The notes: generated from the letters alone by a model not told the origin. A stretch of 64,000 nt of DNA from Streptomyces mutabilis (GCF_014649815.1 NZ_BMTT01000003.1:248001-312000), one strand, 5' to 3'. Positions 34,536 to 43,042 are shown, counted from the first letter of the stretch. Program-made: numbers and translations.

Positions 34536-35714
34536 ATGTCCGTACTCCTGCTTCCCGATGGACTCATGCCGACCTCTTCCGCCGCCCGCTCCTCGACTCC
34601 CCCCACGCTGTGGTCCGCCCGCGGGCGCCACGTCGGCTCCGCGGCGCAGGGCACCGTCCGGGACCACCTCCAGCGGCTGAAGGACGGCCACGTCGTCGAC
34701 GACTTCCTGGAGCTGCCCGACGAGCAGCCGGAGGGGACCGCCGGTGTCCGGGTCTTCGAGGCCCGCTGGAAGGCCCCGGGTCCCGTCACCGTGCGCGCCA
34801 GGCTGACGCTGGCGCCTGCGTCGGCCGGCGGGCAGGAGTGGACGCTGCTGGCTGAGGCCGAGGAGGCCTGGGACACCGCCTGGCCCTCCCCCGCCACCGT
34901 GTTCTGGCCCGACGACCCGGACGTCACCTGGGACCGGGACATCGCCACGGGGCTGCGCCTGCGGGGCATCAACACCCTGCCGGACGACGACAAGGCAGTA
35001 CGCCGACTGCTGAAGGAGGCCGGGCGCAGTCCGTGGAACATCCACGTCGTCGTGCACGAGGCGATGACCCCGGACCACCGGGGCCGGGTGCCGCTGGCGG
35101 ACCGGCTGCCGCCCGGGCTGCGGCACCGCGTGGTCGAGCACCGCGCCGCGCCGCAGCAGCTGCGGGTGGCGAACTGGGCGCTGGAGGACTTCGGCGTCCA
35201 GGTACCGCGCGGCGGTGCCGTGGTGCTGCCCGGCACGCCGGCCCCGGACGGCTACGAGGCCCGGGACTTCTCCGTGCGCACCGTCTTCCTGGACGGCTCC
35301 GAGCCGGCCGGCCTCATCGCCGCGGTGACGTCGTTCGCCGCGCTGGCACGACCGCTGACGGCGGACGCGGAGGAGGCCCTCACCGCGCTGCGGGAGGACT
35401 GGCGGCTGCTGACCCTGGCCGAGGAACTGGAGCGCGAACGCAAGCTGGTGGCCATGTACGCCGAGGCGCTGGAGGCCATGACGCAGTCCCGGGACCTCTA
35501 CCGGGAGGCGGCCGAGAGCGCGGCCGAGGCCCTGGCCGCGTACCGGGAGTCCGCCGGCGCGGCCCCGGCCGGGCCGGCGCCGTCCGAGTCGTCGGCGTCC
35601 CCGTTCCGGGGGCTGACCCGCACACTGGTGCGGCTGCGGGGCGTCGGCCGGACACCCCGTCCCGCACCCGGCCGGGACACCGAAAGGGGCGCCTCGGGCG
35701 CCCCCGGGGACTGA
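34536..35714 (+). CDS. Conserved actinomycete protein of unknown function with C-terminal coiled coil
   Basis: A 392-residue soluble protein. ATG 34536 (MSVLLLPDG) has no ribosome site and may be leaderless; ATG 34566 is an alternative. The middle is a mixed alpha/beta region with conserved aromatic patches (FEARWKAPGPVTVRARL, EAWDTAWPSPATVFWPDDPDVTW, SPWNIHVVVHEAM). Residues about 285-345 form a long helix rich in Leu, Glu and Ala that should be a coiled coil (LTLAEELERERKLVAMYAEALEAM). The C-terminus is basic and proline-rich. No known domain is recognised. It stands alone between the divergent SDR gene and the molybdenum hydroxylase operon and has its own terminator. Confidence 0.75.
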   Translation: MSVLLLPDGLMPTSSAARSSTPPTLWSARGRHVGSAAQGTVRDHLQRLKDGHVVDDFLELPDEQPEGTAGVRVFEARWKAPGPVTVRARLTLAPASAGGQEWTLLAEAEEAWDTAWPSPATVFWPDDPDVTWDRDIATGLRLRGINTLPDDDKAVRRLLKEAGRSPWNIHVVVHEAMTPDHRGRVPLADRLPPGLRHRVVEHRAAPQQLRVANWALEDFGVQVPRGGAVVLPGTPAPDGYEARDFSVRTVFLDGSEPAGLIAAVTSFAALARPLTADAEEALTALREDWRLLTLAEELERERKLVAMYAEALEAMTQSRDLYREAAESAAEALAAYRESAGAAPAGPAPSESSASPFRGLTRTLVRLRGVGRTPRPAPGRDTERGASGAPGD

Positions 35715-35738
35715 CGCCCCGGAGTGTCAGCCCCCGGG
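35703..35738 (+). terminator. Hairpin overlapping the stop of the coiled-coil protein gene
   Basis: CCCGGGGACTGAC pairs with GTCAGCCCCCGGG in 12 of 13 positions around a ten-base loop. The stop codon TGA lies in its left arm. Confidence 0.65.
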
Positions 35739-35942
35739 ACACGTCCGGCCATGGAGGCCGTCTCCGCCCGGCCTCACGCCACCGTTCCCCCCTCTCTTCT
35801 CACGACTGTGGTCGCGCGGACATCCCCGCCGGGCCGGTGCGCTGGCCGCCGTGTACTGAGGGCATCCTCACGTGTCAGGCGGCGCGAGGTGGATACGCGG
35901 TCCGCACAGCCGCACGGCCCGTCCCGGAAGGTCATCGACGCC

Positions 35943-36497
35943 ATGGACAGCCAGCACGAGGGCACCGCCCCCGCCTCCCCGCCCCGGTCCGACACCACGC
36001 TCCGTGTCAACGGCAAGCCGCACACCCTCACCGTCGACCACCGCCGCGTACTGCTGGACCTCCTGCGGGAGGATCTCGGGCTGGCGGGCGCCAAGAAGGG
36101 CTGCGACCACGGGCAGTGCGGCGCCTGCACGGTCCTGGTGGACGGGCGGCGCGCCAACAGCTGCCTGCTGTTCGCCGTCGCCCTGGACGGCTGCGAGATC
36201 ACCACAGTCGAGGGTCTCGCCGGGGACGGTGAGGAACTGCACCCGGTGCAGCGGGCGTTCCTGGAGCGCGACGCCTTCCAGTGCGGGTACTGCACCCCGG
36301 GCCAGATCTGCTCCGCGATCGGTGCGCTCGCCGAGGCGGCGGCCGGGCACCCGTCCCATGTCACCGACCCGCGGACCCCCTCCGGCGAACCCGTCCCGCT
36401 GGACCGTGAGGAGATCCGGGAGCGGCTCAGCGGCAACATCTGCCGGTGCGGGGCGTATCCGCGCATCGCCGACGCGGTCGAGGACGTGATTTCGTGA
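35943..36497 (+). CDS. Molybdenum hydroxylase, 2Fe-2S subunit (PaoA/CoxS type)
   Basis: A 184-residue electron-transfer subunit with two [2Fe-2S] clusters. The plant-type cluster ligands are in KGCDHGQCGACTVLVDG and NSC (about residues 56-80). The second cluster uses CGYCTPGQ and ICRCGAYPRI in the C-terminal helical domain. Start ATG 35943 has GGAAGG upstream. E. coli PaoA carries a Tat signal for periplasmic export; this N-terminus (MDSQHEGTAPASPPRSD) has no twin arginine or hydrophobic stretch, so this enzyme should be cytoplasmic. It overlaps the FAD-subunit start by four bases (GTGA). Together with the next two genes it forms one heterotrimeric aldehyde or N-heterocycle oxidoreductase. 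Confidence 0.94.
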   Translation: MDSQHEGTAPASPPRSDTTLRVNGKPHTLTVDHRRVLLDLLREDLGLAGAKKGCDHGQCGACTVLVDGRRANSCLLFAVALDGCEITTVEGLAGDGEELHPVQRAFLERDAFQCGYCTPGQICSAIGALAEAAAGHPSHVTDPRTPSGEPVPLDREEIRERLSGNICRCGAYPRIADAVEDVIS

Positions 36498-37486
36498 AGC
36501 CCTTCGCCTACGTACGGGCCGACAGCGTCGAGGAGGCCACCGACGCGTTCGCCGCCCACCCCGGCGCCCGCTACCTCGGCGGCGGCACCAACCTCGTCGA
36601 CCTGATGAAGCTCGGCGTGGAGACGCCCACCGCGCTCGTCGATGTCACCCGTCTGCCGCTGGACGTGGTGGAGGAGCTGCCCGACGGGGCGCTGCGGGTG
36701 GGCGCGACGGTCCGCAACAGCGACCTGGCGGCCCACCCCGCCGTCCGCGACCGTTACCCCGCGCTCTCCCAGGCCCTGCTGGCGGGTGCCTCGGGCCAGT
36801 TGCGCAACGCCGCCACCACGGGCGGCAACCTGCTGCAGCGCACCCGCTGCCCGTACTTCCAGGACCTCTCCAAGCCCTGCAACAAGCGGGAGCCCGGTAC
36901 GGGTTGCGGCGCCCTGGAGGGCGTGCACCGCGACCACGCGGTGCTCGGCCACTCCGAGCAGTGCGTCGCCACCCATCCCTCGGACATGGCGGTGGCGCTC
37001 GCCGCCCTCGACGCGCGCGTGGAACTGCACGGCCCCGAGGGCGCCCGGAGCGTGCCCGTCGCCGACTTCCACCGCCTGCCCGGCATGCACCCGGAGCGGG
37101 ACACGGAGATCCACCCCGGTGAGCTGATCACCGGAGTGGTCCTGCCGGCCGCCACCGCCGGGCTGCCCTCGGCGTACCGCAAGGCCCGCGACCGGGCGTC
37201 GTACGCCTTCGCCCTGGCCTCCGTCGCCGCCGTCCTGCACTTGAAGGACGGGGTGGTGGACCGCGCCGGGATAGCCTTCGGGGCGCTGGCGCACCGGCCC
37301 TGGCGGGCGCGGCGGGCCGAGGACGCGCTGGTGGGCGCGGCGCCCACCACGGCGGCGTTCGAGCACGCCGTCGACCTGGAGCTCGCCGCCGCCGAACCGC
37401 TGCGGGACAACGCCTACAAGGTGCCGCTGGCCCGCAGGCTGGCCCTGGACGTACTGGGCCGGCTCGCCCCGCCGGCCACGACCTGA
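36494..37486 (+). CDS. Molybdenum hydroxylase, FAD subunit with extra 4Fe-4S motif (PaoB type)
   Basis: A 330-residue FAD-binding subunit. The flavin contacts are RYLGGGTNLVDLM and GASGQLRNAATTGGNLLQ. Between about residues 117 and 157 it holds four cysteines, Cys119, Cys129, Cys138 and Cys157, in the block RCPYFQDLSKPCNKREPGTGC followed by GHSEQC; this insertion binds an additional [4Fe-4S] cluster in E. coli PaoB and is absent in standard CO-dehydrogenase or xanthine-dehydrogenase medium subunits. That identifies the operon as PaoABC/YagTSR-like aldehyde oxidoreductase. The GTG start overlaps the previous stop; the large subunit begins 26 bases later. Confidence 0.93.
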   Translation: MKPFAYVRADSVEEATDAFAAHPGARYLGGGTNLVDLMKLGVETPTALVDVTRLPLDVVEELPDGALRVGATVRNSDLAAHPAVRDRYPALSQALLAGASGQLRNAATTGGNLLQRTRCPYFQDLSKPCNKREPGTGCGALEGVHRDHAVLGHSEQCVATHPSDMAVALAALDARVELHGPEGARSVPVADFHRLPGMHPERDTEIHPGELITGVVLPAATAGLPSAYRKARDRASYAFALASVAAVLHLKDGVVDRAGIAFGALAHRPWRARRAEDALVGAAPTTAAFEHAVDLELAAAEPLRDNAYKVPLARRLALDVLGRLAPPATT

Positions 37487-37511
37487 ACCCGGCGTCCACG
37501 AGGAGGACTCC

Positions 37512-39641
37512 ATGACCGGCACCGAAACCGTCCTGGGCGCTCCGGTCGAGCGCCGGGAGGGGCGGGAGAAGGTCACCGGCACCGCCCGGTACGCCGCCGA
37601 GTACGACGCCGTCGGCCGTGCGCAGGCCTGGCCCGTGCCGGCGGCCGTCGCGCGGGGCCGGGTGACCGGCGTCGACCCGTCGCCCGCGCTCACCCTGCCC
37701 GGCGTACTCGCGGTGCTCACGCACGAGAACGCGCCCCGGCTCGCCGATCCGCAGGACCCCACGCTGGCCGTGCTGCAGAGCCCGCACGTGCCGCACCGGG
37801 GCTGGTTCGTGGGCCTGGTGGTCGGCGAGACGCTGGAGGCGGCGCGGGCCGGCGCCGCGGCCGTGCGGGTCACGTACGAGGCGGAGGACCACGACGTGAC
37901 GCTCACCGCCGACCATCCGGAGGCGTACGTCCCGGATATGGCCAACGGCGGTTTCCCGGCCGTCACCGAACACGGCGACCCGGACGCCGCCTTCGCGTCC
38001 TCGGCGACCCGGCTGGACGTCGAGTACCGGGTGCCGCCCCTGCACAACCACCCCATGGAGCCGCACACCAGCACGGCGCGGTGGGACGGCGACCGGCTGA
38101 CGGTGCACTCGTCCAGCCAGGGCACCACCGCCGTGCGCACGGAGCTGGCCAGCATGTTCGAGCTGCCCGAGGACCGGATCACAGTCCTCGCCGAGCACGT
38201 GGGCGGCGGTTTCGGGTCCAAGGGCACGCCCCGCGCCGACGTGGTGCTGGCCGCGCTGGCGGCGCGGACGACCGGCAGGCCGGTCACCGTGGCGCTGCCG
38301 CGCCGCTACCTGCCCGCGGTCGTCGGCCACCGCGCGCCGACCCTGCACCGGCTGCGGCTCGGCGCCGACGCGGGCGGACGGATCACCTCCCTCGACCACG
38401 AGGTGACGACGCACACCTCCCGGGTCAAGGAGTTCGTGGAGCAGGCGGCCGTCCCCGCCCGCGTCATGTACGCCGCTGACGCCCTGCGCACCTCGCACCG
38501 CGTCGCACCGCTGGACGTGCCCACACCGTCCTGGATGCGCGCCCCCGGCGAGTGCCCCGGCATGTACGCGCTCGAGTCCGCGATGGACGAACTGGCCACC
38601 GACCTCGGCATCGACCCGGTGGAGCTGCGGATCCGCAACGAGCCGGAGACGGAGCCGGACAGCGGCAAGCCCTTCAGCAGCCGGAACCTGGTGCAGTGCC
38701 TGCGCGAGGGCGTCCGCCGTTTCGGCTGGGCGGACCGCGATCCGCGCCCGGGGTCCCGCCGCGCGGGTCCCCTGCTCGTCGGCAGCGGGGTGGCCGCCGC
38801 CACGTATCCGGTCCTGGTGTCGCCGTGCGCCGCCTCGGCGCGGGCCCTGCCCGACGGGGACTTCCTGGTACGGGTCAACGCCACCGACATCGGTACGGGC
38901 GCCCGGACGGTCTGCGCGCAGATCGCGGCCGACGCCCTCGGTGTCCCCCTGGACCGGGTCCGCATCGAAGTCGCCGACAGCGGGATCGGGTTCGCGCCGA
39001 TGGCGGGCGGCTCCTCCGGTACCGCTTCCTGGGGATGGTCCGTGCACGAGGCGTGCGTCCGGCTCGGCGGCCGGCTGGCCGGGCACTCGGGGCCGCTGCC
39101 CGGCGAGGGCATCGTCGCCGACGCGGACACCTCCGGGACCGCGGACGCCGACAGTCCTTTCGCGCGGCACGCGTTCGGCGCGCACTTCGCCGAGGTCACC
39201 GTGGACACGGTCACCGGTGAGGTGCGGGTGACGCGGCTGCTGGGCGTGTTCGCGGCGGGGCGCATCCTCAACGCCCGTACCGCGCGCTCCCAGTTCGTCG
39301 GCGGCATGACGATGGGGCTGGGCATGGCGCTGACCGAGGACAGCACGGTGGACCCGGCGTTCGGCGACTTCACCGAGTGCGACCTGGCCTCCTACCACGT
39401 ACCCGCGCACGCCGACGTCGCGGACGTGGAGGCCCACTGGGTCGACGAGGAGGACGCCCACCTCAACCCGATGGGCAGCAAGGGAATCGGTGAGATCGGC
39501 ATCGTCGGCTCGGCGGCGGCCGTCGGCAACGCCGTCCACCACGCCACCGGCATCCGCTTCCGGGAACTTCCGCTCACTCCGCACCGGGTGCTCACCGCCC
39601 TGCTGGAGCACGAGCACCCCGCCGGCATGCTGGGCGCGTGA
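37512..39641 (+). CDS. Molybdenum hydroxylase, molybdopterin-binding subunit (PaoC type)
   Basis: The 709-residue catalytic subunit. ATG 37512 follows GAGGAGGA. Cofactor contacts and substrate channel are in HNHPMEPHTSTARW, VGGGFGSKG (with the conserved Phe-Gly), PTPSWMRAPGE and GTGARTVCAQIAADALG. The catalytic base glutamate is in KGIGEIGIVG near the C-terminus. The active-site loop VGGGFGSKG lacks the Cys of CO dehydrogenase (which has VAYRCSFR), so aldehydes or purine-like substrates are more likely than CO. PaoABC of E. coli oxidises aromatic aldehydes; substrate identity here is an inference. No XdhC/PaoD maturation factor lies beside it; it must be encoded elsewhere. Confidence 0.94.
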   Translation: MTGTETVLGAPVERREGREKVTGTARYAAEYDAVGRAQAWPVPAAVARGRVTGVDPSPALTLPGVLAVLTHENAPRLADPQDPTLAVLQSPHVPHRGWFVGLVVGETLEAARAGAAAVRVTYEAEDHDVTLTADHPEAYVPDMANGGFPAVTEHGDPDAAFASSATRLDVEYRVPPLHNHPMEPHTSTARWDGDRLTVHSSSQGTTAVRTELASMFELPEDRITVLAEHVGGGFGSKGTPRADVVLAALAARTTGRPVTVALPRRYLPAVVGHRAPTLHRLRLGADAGGRITSLDHEVTTHTSRVKEFVEQAAVPARVMYAADALRTSHRVAPLDVPTPSWMRAPGECPGMYALESAMDELATDLGIDPVELRIRNEPETEPDSGKPFSSRNLVQCLREGVRRFGWADRDPRPGSRRAGPLLVGSGVAAATYPVLVSPCAASARALPDGDFLVRVNATDIGTGARTVCAQIAADALGVPLDRVRIEVADSGIGFAPMAGGSSGTASWGWSVHEACVRLGGRLAGHSGPLPGEGIVADADTSGTADADSPFARHAFGAHFAEVTVDTVTGEVRVTRLLGVFAAGRILNARTARSQFVGGMTMGLGMALTEDSTVDPAFGDFTECDLASYHVPAHADVADVEAHWVDEEDAHLNPMGSKGIGEIGIVGSAAAVGNAVHHATGIRFRELPLTPHRVLTALLEHEHPAGMLGA

Positions 39642-39644
39642 GCG

Positions 39645-39692
39645 CACGGCCCGTGGTCCGCGCCGGGGTGCCGGCGCGGACCACGGGCCGTG
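39645..39692. terminator. Perfect 22-bp terminator hairpin
   Basis: A 22-bp perfect stem (39645-39666 with 39671-39692) and a four-base GGTG loop directly follow the molybdenum hydroxylase operon. It also lies just past the end of the convergent repeat protein gene, so it can serve both. Confidence 0.93.
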
Positions 39693-39735
39693 TTCGTGTA
39701 CCCGCGATCGTCGCGCGGTGGATGCGCCCGCCCGG

Positions 39736-41175
39736 TCAGTCCGTGGCGCGGCTCGCCCGGGGCATCGGGCCGGCCGACCAGCGCCTGGCGGGCATCTGCG
39801 AGGCCACCCGTACGCACAGAGCGGTCAGCGCGGCCAGTGACGCCAGCACCGCGATCGCGACGGCGATCCAGGTGGGGGCCAGTGTGAGGTCCACGGCCCG
39901 GGTCAGTCGCGACGAAGGAGTGACGCTGCCGTAGAGCTTGGCCGCGGCCAGCGCCGCCGGTGCGACGACCGCCGCGGCGAGCAGCGGTACGGCGGGCCGC
40001 ACGGTCACCAGCAGCGCCAGCAGCAGGCAGAGCGCGGACAGGCCGAGGGCGACTCCGTAGGCGCGTGCCGAGGCGTCGTTCTGGTGCAGCGGGAAGTAGG
40101 CCACGCCGCACCCGGCGAGAACGGCGACGGTGATCCACACGGGCCAGACGGGGCCCCGGGCGGACCTGCGAGCGGTACGGTCCCGCTGCGCGCGTTCCCC
40201 CTCGTGGTCGCGGTCGCGTGAGGCGTGTGCCTCCGCACGGCCGCGTCCCCGGCGGGCCGGGCGGGCGGTACGGCGGCTTTCCCGGCCCCGGCGGTCCCCC
40301 GCCGCGAACACACCGGCCAGTCCGGCCGGGCGGGCAGCCGGCTCCGGCTCCTCCTCCTCGCCGTTGCCGTCCAGTGCCGCCCGCAGGTGCCGCGCGTCGG
40401 GACGGTCCGGGCGTACCCGTCCGTCCTCCGCCAGGCGGCCGATCAGCTGCACCAGTTCCTCGACGGGCCGGCCGGTAGCGGCGGCCCGTACGGCCTCCTG
40501 GCCGCAGTGCGGTTCCAGGGGGGTGCGGTGCAGCAGTTCCATCAGGTGGGTCACGTCCTCCACCGAGCGGCACTCCGCCGCTGCCCGGATCGCCTCGTCC
40601 GCGCTGTCCGAGTTGCGCGGGGGCCGCGTCAGCAGGCCGACCAGCCGGGTGACGTCCTCCACCGACCGGTTCACGCCGACCGCGCGGAGCGCGTCGATCG
40701 TGGCCTGCGCGTAGTGGGGGGACCCCTCCAGCATCGTGATGAGGTCGACGACCTCTTCCAGCGGCCGGTCGGCCACGGCGGCGCGCACCAGGTCGCCGAC
40801 GGGGTCGCCGTACTCGCGCACCGCCCCCTCGGAGGAGAAGTCTTCTGTGAACGTGTCCTCGGTGAAGGTCCCCTCGGTGGAGGTCTCCTCGGTGGAGATC
40901 TCCTCGAAGGGGTCGACGGCTTCCTCGCGCACGGGATTTCGGGGAGAGGGTTGCGGGACGGGTTCGTGAGGAACGAAGTCGGGCTCCCGGTGGGCCGGTT
41001 CCTCGGGGGCGGGCGAGCGGGCGGCCGAGGCGCGCGCGGCCGGTGCCCCGTCGGGTCGCGTGCCCGGCGGACGCACCGGGTGCGTACCGGTGGCCGCGGT
41101 CGTCTCCCCGGTGGGCAGGTCCACGGCGGATATGGCGTACTCGGGCGAACGGGGTGATGAAGAGCCGGTGGTCAT
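39736..41175 (-). CDS. Membrane protein with four 33-residue helical repeats
   Basis: A 479-residue protein, ATG 41175 after GGAGAGATC. A long disordered, Pro/Ala-rich N-terminus carries an acidic tandem segment (residues 94-113). Four tandem repeats follow at residues 130-162, 163-195, 196-228 and 229-261, each with the pattern (V/I/L)RAA...RSVEDVT.L..LL; their spacing of 33 is constant. Such two-helix units should stack into a solenoid that binds a partner. A basic linker (280-345) leads to four closely spaced membrane spans, starting with VWPVWITVAVLAGCGVAYF and ending with WIAVAIAVLASLAALTALCV. The repeats should face the cytoplasm. I do not recognise a characterised homologue. Confidence 0.8.
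   Translation of the reverse strand: MTTGSSSPRSPEYAISAVDLPTGETTAATGTHPVRPPGTRPDGAPAARASAARSPAPEEPAHREPDFVPHEPVPQPSPRNPVREEAVDPFEEISTEETSTEGTFTEDTFTEDFSSEGAVREYGDPVGDLVRAAVADRPLEEVVDLITMLEGSPHYAQATIDALRAVGVNRSVEDVTRLVGLLTRPPRNSDSADEAIRAAAECRSVEDVTHLMELLHRTPLEPHCGQEAVRAAATGRPVEELVQLIGRLAEDGRVRPDRPDARHLRAALDGNGEEEEPEPAARPAGLAGVFAAGDRRGRESRRTARPARRGRGRAEAHASRDRDHEGERAQRDRTARRSARGPVWPVWITVAVLAGCGVAYFPLHQNDASARAYGVALGLSALCLLLALLVTVRPAVPLLAAAVVAPAALAAAKLYGSVTPSSRLTRAVDLTLAPTWIAVAIAVLASLAALTALCVRVASQMPARRWSAGPMPRASRATD
40837..40896 (-). repeat. Four 15-bp coding tandem repeats
   Basis: The segment encodes STEET, STEGT, FTEDT and FTEDF in a row (residues 94-113 of the repeat membrane protein). The 15-base DNA units are nearly identical, so copy number may vary between strains by slippage. 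Confidence 0.75.
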
Positions 41176-41381
41176 GATCTCTCCGTGTGGTGGGGGTGCG
41201 GCCGCCCTGCGTCCCCGACATGCGACACGCGCTGTGTGCTGACCATTACTAAGCACGTCCACCGAGGCGTGCCACCGGAGTGGGCCACAGGGATGAGAGA
41301 CCGGTTCCCGGGGACTTGCCGCAGCCCCGGACGGGCATCCGGAAGGCAAGGCGCGCGCCGCACACCATGAGGAGGGGCGGG

Positions 41382-41705
41382 GTGGACACGACCACAGTGG
41401 TGATCATCGGGGCGGTGACGCTCGCGGTGGCCGTCCTGGCGACCGCGGTGGCCGTTCTGGTACGGCTGGTCCGCACCCGACGGGATCTCAGGCGGGCCGG
41501 GCTGCCCACCGGTGCGCGGTGGGTCTTCTGGGGCGCCGTCCTCTACTTGGTACTGCCGGCGGACCTCGTCCCCGACCCGGTCTACCTGGACGACGTCGGT
41601 GTGCTGCTCCTCGCGCTGCGCTCCGCGCGCGGCCCTCTCGGCGGGCGGCGGGACGCCCGGGTCCGGCGGCGGGACGCCGGTCCGCACCGTGACTACGCTG
41701 CGTAA
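41382..41705 (+). CDS. Small membrane protein, YkvA/DUF1232-like
   Basis: A 107-residue protein. GTG 41382 is selected because GGAGGGG sits four bases upstream; an ATG at 41367 is possible. It has one clear N-terminal membrane span (TVVIIGAVTLAVAVLATAVAVLV) and then the DUF1232 signature: RWVFWGAVLYLVLPADLVPDPVYLDDVGVLLLALR, with the typical P.D..PD.....G.LDD pattern. DUF1232 proteins are found in most bacteria without a settled function. It ends 120 bases before the graspetide precursor and runs in the same direction. A shared transcript is possible, but a TATAAG-containing promoter-like segment lies in the gap. Confidence 0.8.
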   Translation: MDTTTVVIIGAVTLAVAVLATAVAVLVRLVRTRRDLRRAGLPTGARWVFWGAVLYLVLPADLVPDPVYLDDVGVLLLALRSARGPLGGRRDARVRRRDAGPHRDYAA

Positions 41706-41825
41706 GGAAACCATTCACCCGTTCGATTCGTATAAGTCTCTGGAAGCCGAAGGAAGTCGGCGGACCGGGCGACGGCGCGAAACGAGCCGTCGTCTGATCG
41801 GCGCAGCACCGACTAGGGAGAGACG

Positions 41826-42017
41826 ATGCAACCGTTCGCGCTCAACTACGCACGGCCCGCAGTGGAGTTGGAGGCCACCACTCCCTACGTCTACGACTCC
41901 GGGCTGCAGTTGAACGTGCTCCTGGACGGGCGGGTGGCCGCCGGTGACCACGCGCTGCTGAGAGAGCTGGGCACCACGACGTCCACCGCGGGCTCGAAGA
42001 CTCACTTCGACGACTGA
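41826..42017 (+). CDS. tgmA: Graspetide precursor peptide (ATP-grasp-modified RiPP)
   Basis: A 63-residue peptide with a strong ribosome site (GGGAGAG) before ATG 41826. The leader begins MQPFALNYA, a conserved start of streptomycete ATP-grasp target peptides, and has YVYDSGLQLNVLLDG in the middle. The core is the last about 16 residues, LGTTTSTAGSKTHFDD: a cluster of Thr/Ser and one Lys as nucleophiles and two terminal Asp as carboxyl donors. The ATP-grasp ligase encoded 17 bases downstream should link side-chain hydroxyls or the lysine amine to the aspartates (ester or amide bonds), giving a macrocycle. It matches the family annotated as SAV_5884-type targets, from memory. The exact ring pattern is not predictable here. 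Confidence 0.87.
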   Translation: MQPFALNYARPAVELEATTPYVYDSGLQLNVLLDGRVAAGDHALLRELGTTTSTAGSKTHFDD

Positions 42018-42033
42018 ACACGGGCCGTCGACA

Positions 42034-43020
42034 ATGACCGTACTGATCCTGACCTGTGAAGAGGACGTCACCGCGGACATGGTGGTCGTGCACCTCAACG
42101 CGTCGGGAGTACCGGTGGTCCGCCTGGACCCCGCCGATCTGACCGGTGACGCCGCCCTCTCGGGTGAGTTCGTGCACGGCTCCTTCCGGGGCCATCTGTC
42201 GTCGGGGGGCCGTCTGGTGAGCATCGGAGGGATCCGGTCCGTCTGGGTACGCAGGCCGGGCGAGGCGGCAGCACGCGCCGCGGAGCCCTCCGCGTGGCTG
42301 ACCGAGGAGTCCGGGCAGGCGCTGTACGGCATGCTCCGCGACTGCGGGGCACGCTGGATGAACGAGCCCGACGCCGCGCACCGGGCCCGGTACAAACCCT
42401 GGCAGCTGCGCCTGGCCCAGCGGTGCGGGCTGCCGGTGCCGGCGACCCTCATCACGACGTTCCCCCGGGCCGCGCGCGAGTTCGCCGCGCGCTACCCGGA
42501 CCTGGTCGTCAAGCCCGTCTCGGGCGCGCACCCGCAGGACCCGCCGCTGGCGGTGCCGACCAGCAGGGTTCCGCCCGAGGCCGACTTCTCCGCCGTCGCC
42601 CACGGCCCGACGCTGCTGCAACGCCGGGTCGCCAAGCGCGCCGACATCCGTCTCACCGCCGTCGGCGCGGAGTTGCTGGCCGCGCGGAAGACGACCCTCG
42701 CGTGCCCGGACCCGGAGGAGGTCGACGTCCGCTTCACGGCGTCCCCCGAGCCGTGGCGACCGGCCGAGGTGCCGCCGCGCGTCGCCGAGTCCGTTCGCGC
42801 CTACCTCCGCGCGGCGCACCTCGCCTACGGCGCCTTCGACTTCGCCGAGGACGGCGACGGCACCTGGTGGTTCCTGGAGTGCAACCAGTCGGGGCAGTTC
42901 GGCTTCGTCGAGGTGGACACGGGTCAGCCGATCGCCCGCACCATCGCCGAGTGGCTGGCCCGTCCCGCTTTTGGGGAGCCGGTGGACGCGGGCGGTCCGG
43001 GCACGGCCGCCGTCGGGTGA
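42034..43020 (+). CDS. tgmB: Graspetide macrocyclase, ATP-grasp ligase of the MvdD/TgmB type
   Basis: A 328-residue ATP-grasp enzyme. It starts MTVLILTCEEDVTADMVVVHLN, followed by VWVRRPG, the hallmark N-terminal region of MvdD-like peptide ligases. The ATP-grasp fold is visible: NEPDAAHRARYKPWQLRLAQ, the lysine in YPDLVVKPVSGAH, LLQRRVAKRADIRLTAVG (typical E..V.....DIR), and the magnesium ligands in DFAEDGDGTWWFLECNQSGQFGFVE. It acts in the cytoplasm on the precursor encoded just upstream and forms omega-ester or omega-amide bonds. The start ATG 42034 has a weak ribosome site, which suggests coupling to the precursor. No methyltransferase, protease or exporter gene lies next to it. Confidence 0.92.
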   Translation: MTVLILTCEEDVTADMVVVHLNASGVPVVRLDPADLTGDAALSGEFVHGSFRGHLSSGGRLVSIGGIRSVWVRRPGEAAARAAEPSAWLTEESGQALYGMLRDCGARWMNEPDAAHRARYKPWQLRLAQRCGLPVPATLITTFPRAAREFAARYPDLVVKPVSGAHPQDPPLAVPTSRVPPEADFSAVAHGPTLLQRRVAKRADIRLTAVGAELLAARKTTLACPDPEEVDVRFTASPEPWRPAEVPPRVAESVRAYLRAAHLAYGAFDFAEDGDGTWWFLECNQSGQFGFVEVDTGQPIARTIAEWLARPAFGEPVDAGGPGTAAVG

Positions 43021-43042
43021 GGTCCCGGCGCGCGGCCGTCCC

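Noticed and set aside
40837-40896. Short tandem repeats considered as a CRISPR-like or minisatellite array
   Set aside because: The 15-bp units have no spacers and translate in phase to an acidic pentapeptide repeat inside a membrane-protein gene.
41367-41381. ATG start for the DUF1232 protein
   Set aside because: The GGAGG-type ribosome site overlaps this ATG itself and sits correctly only for the GTG at 41382.
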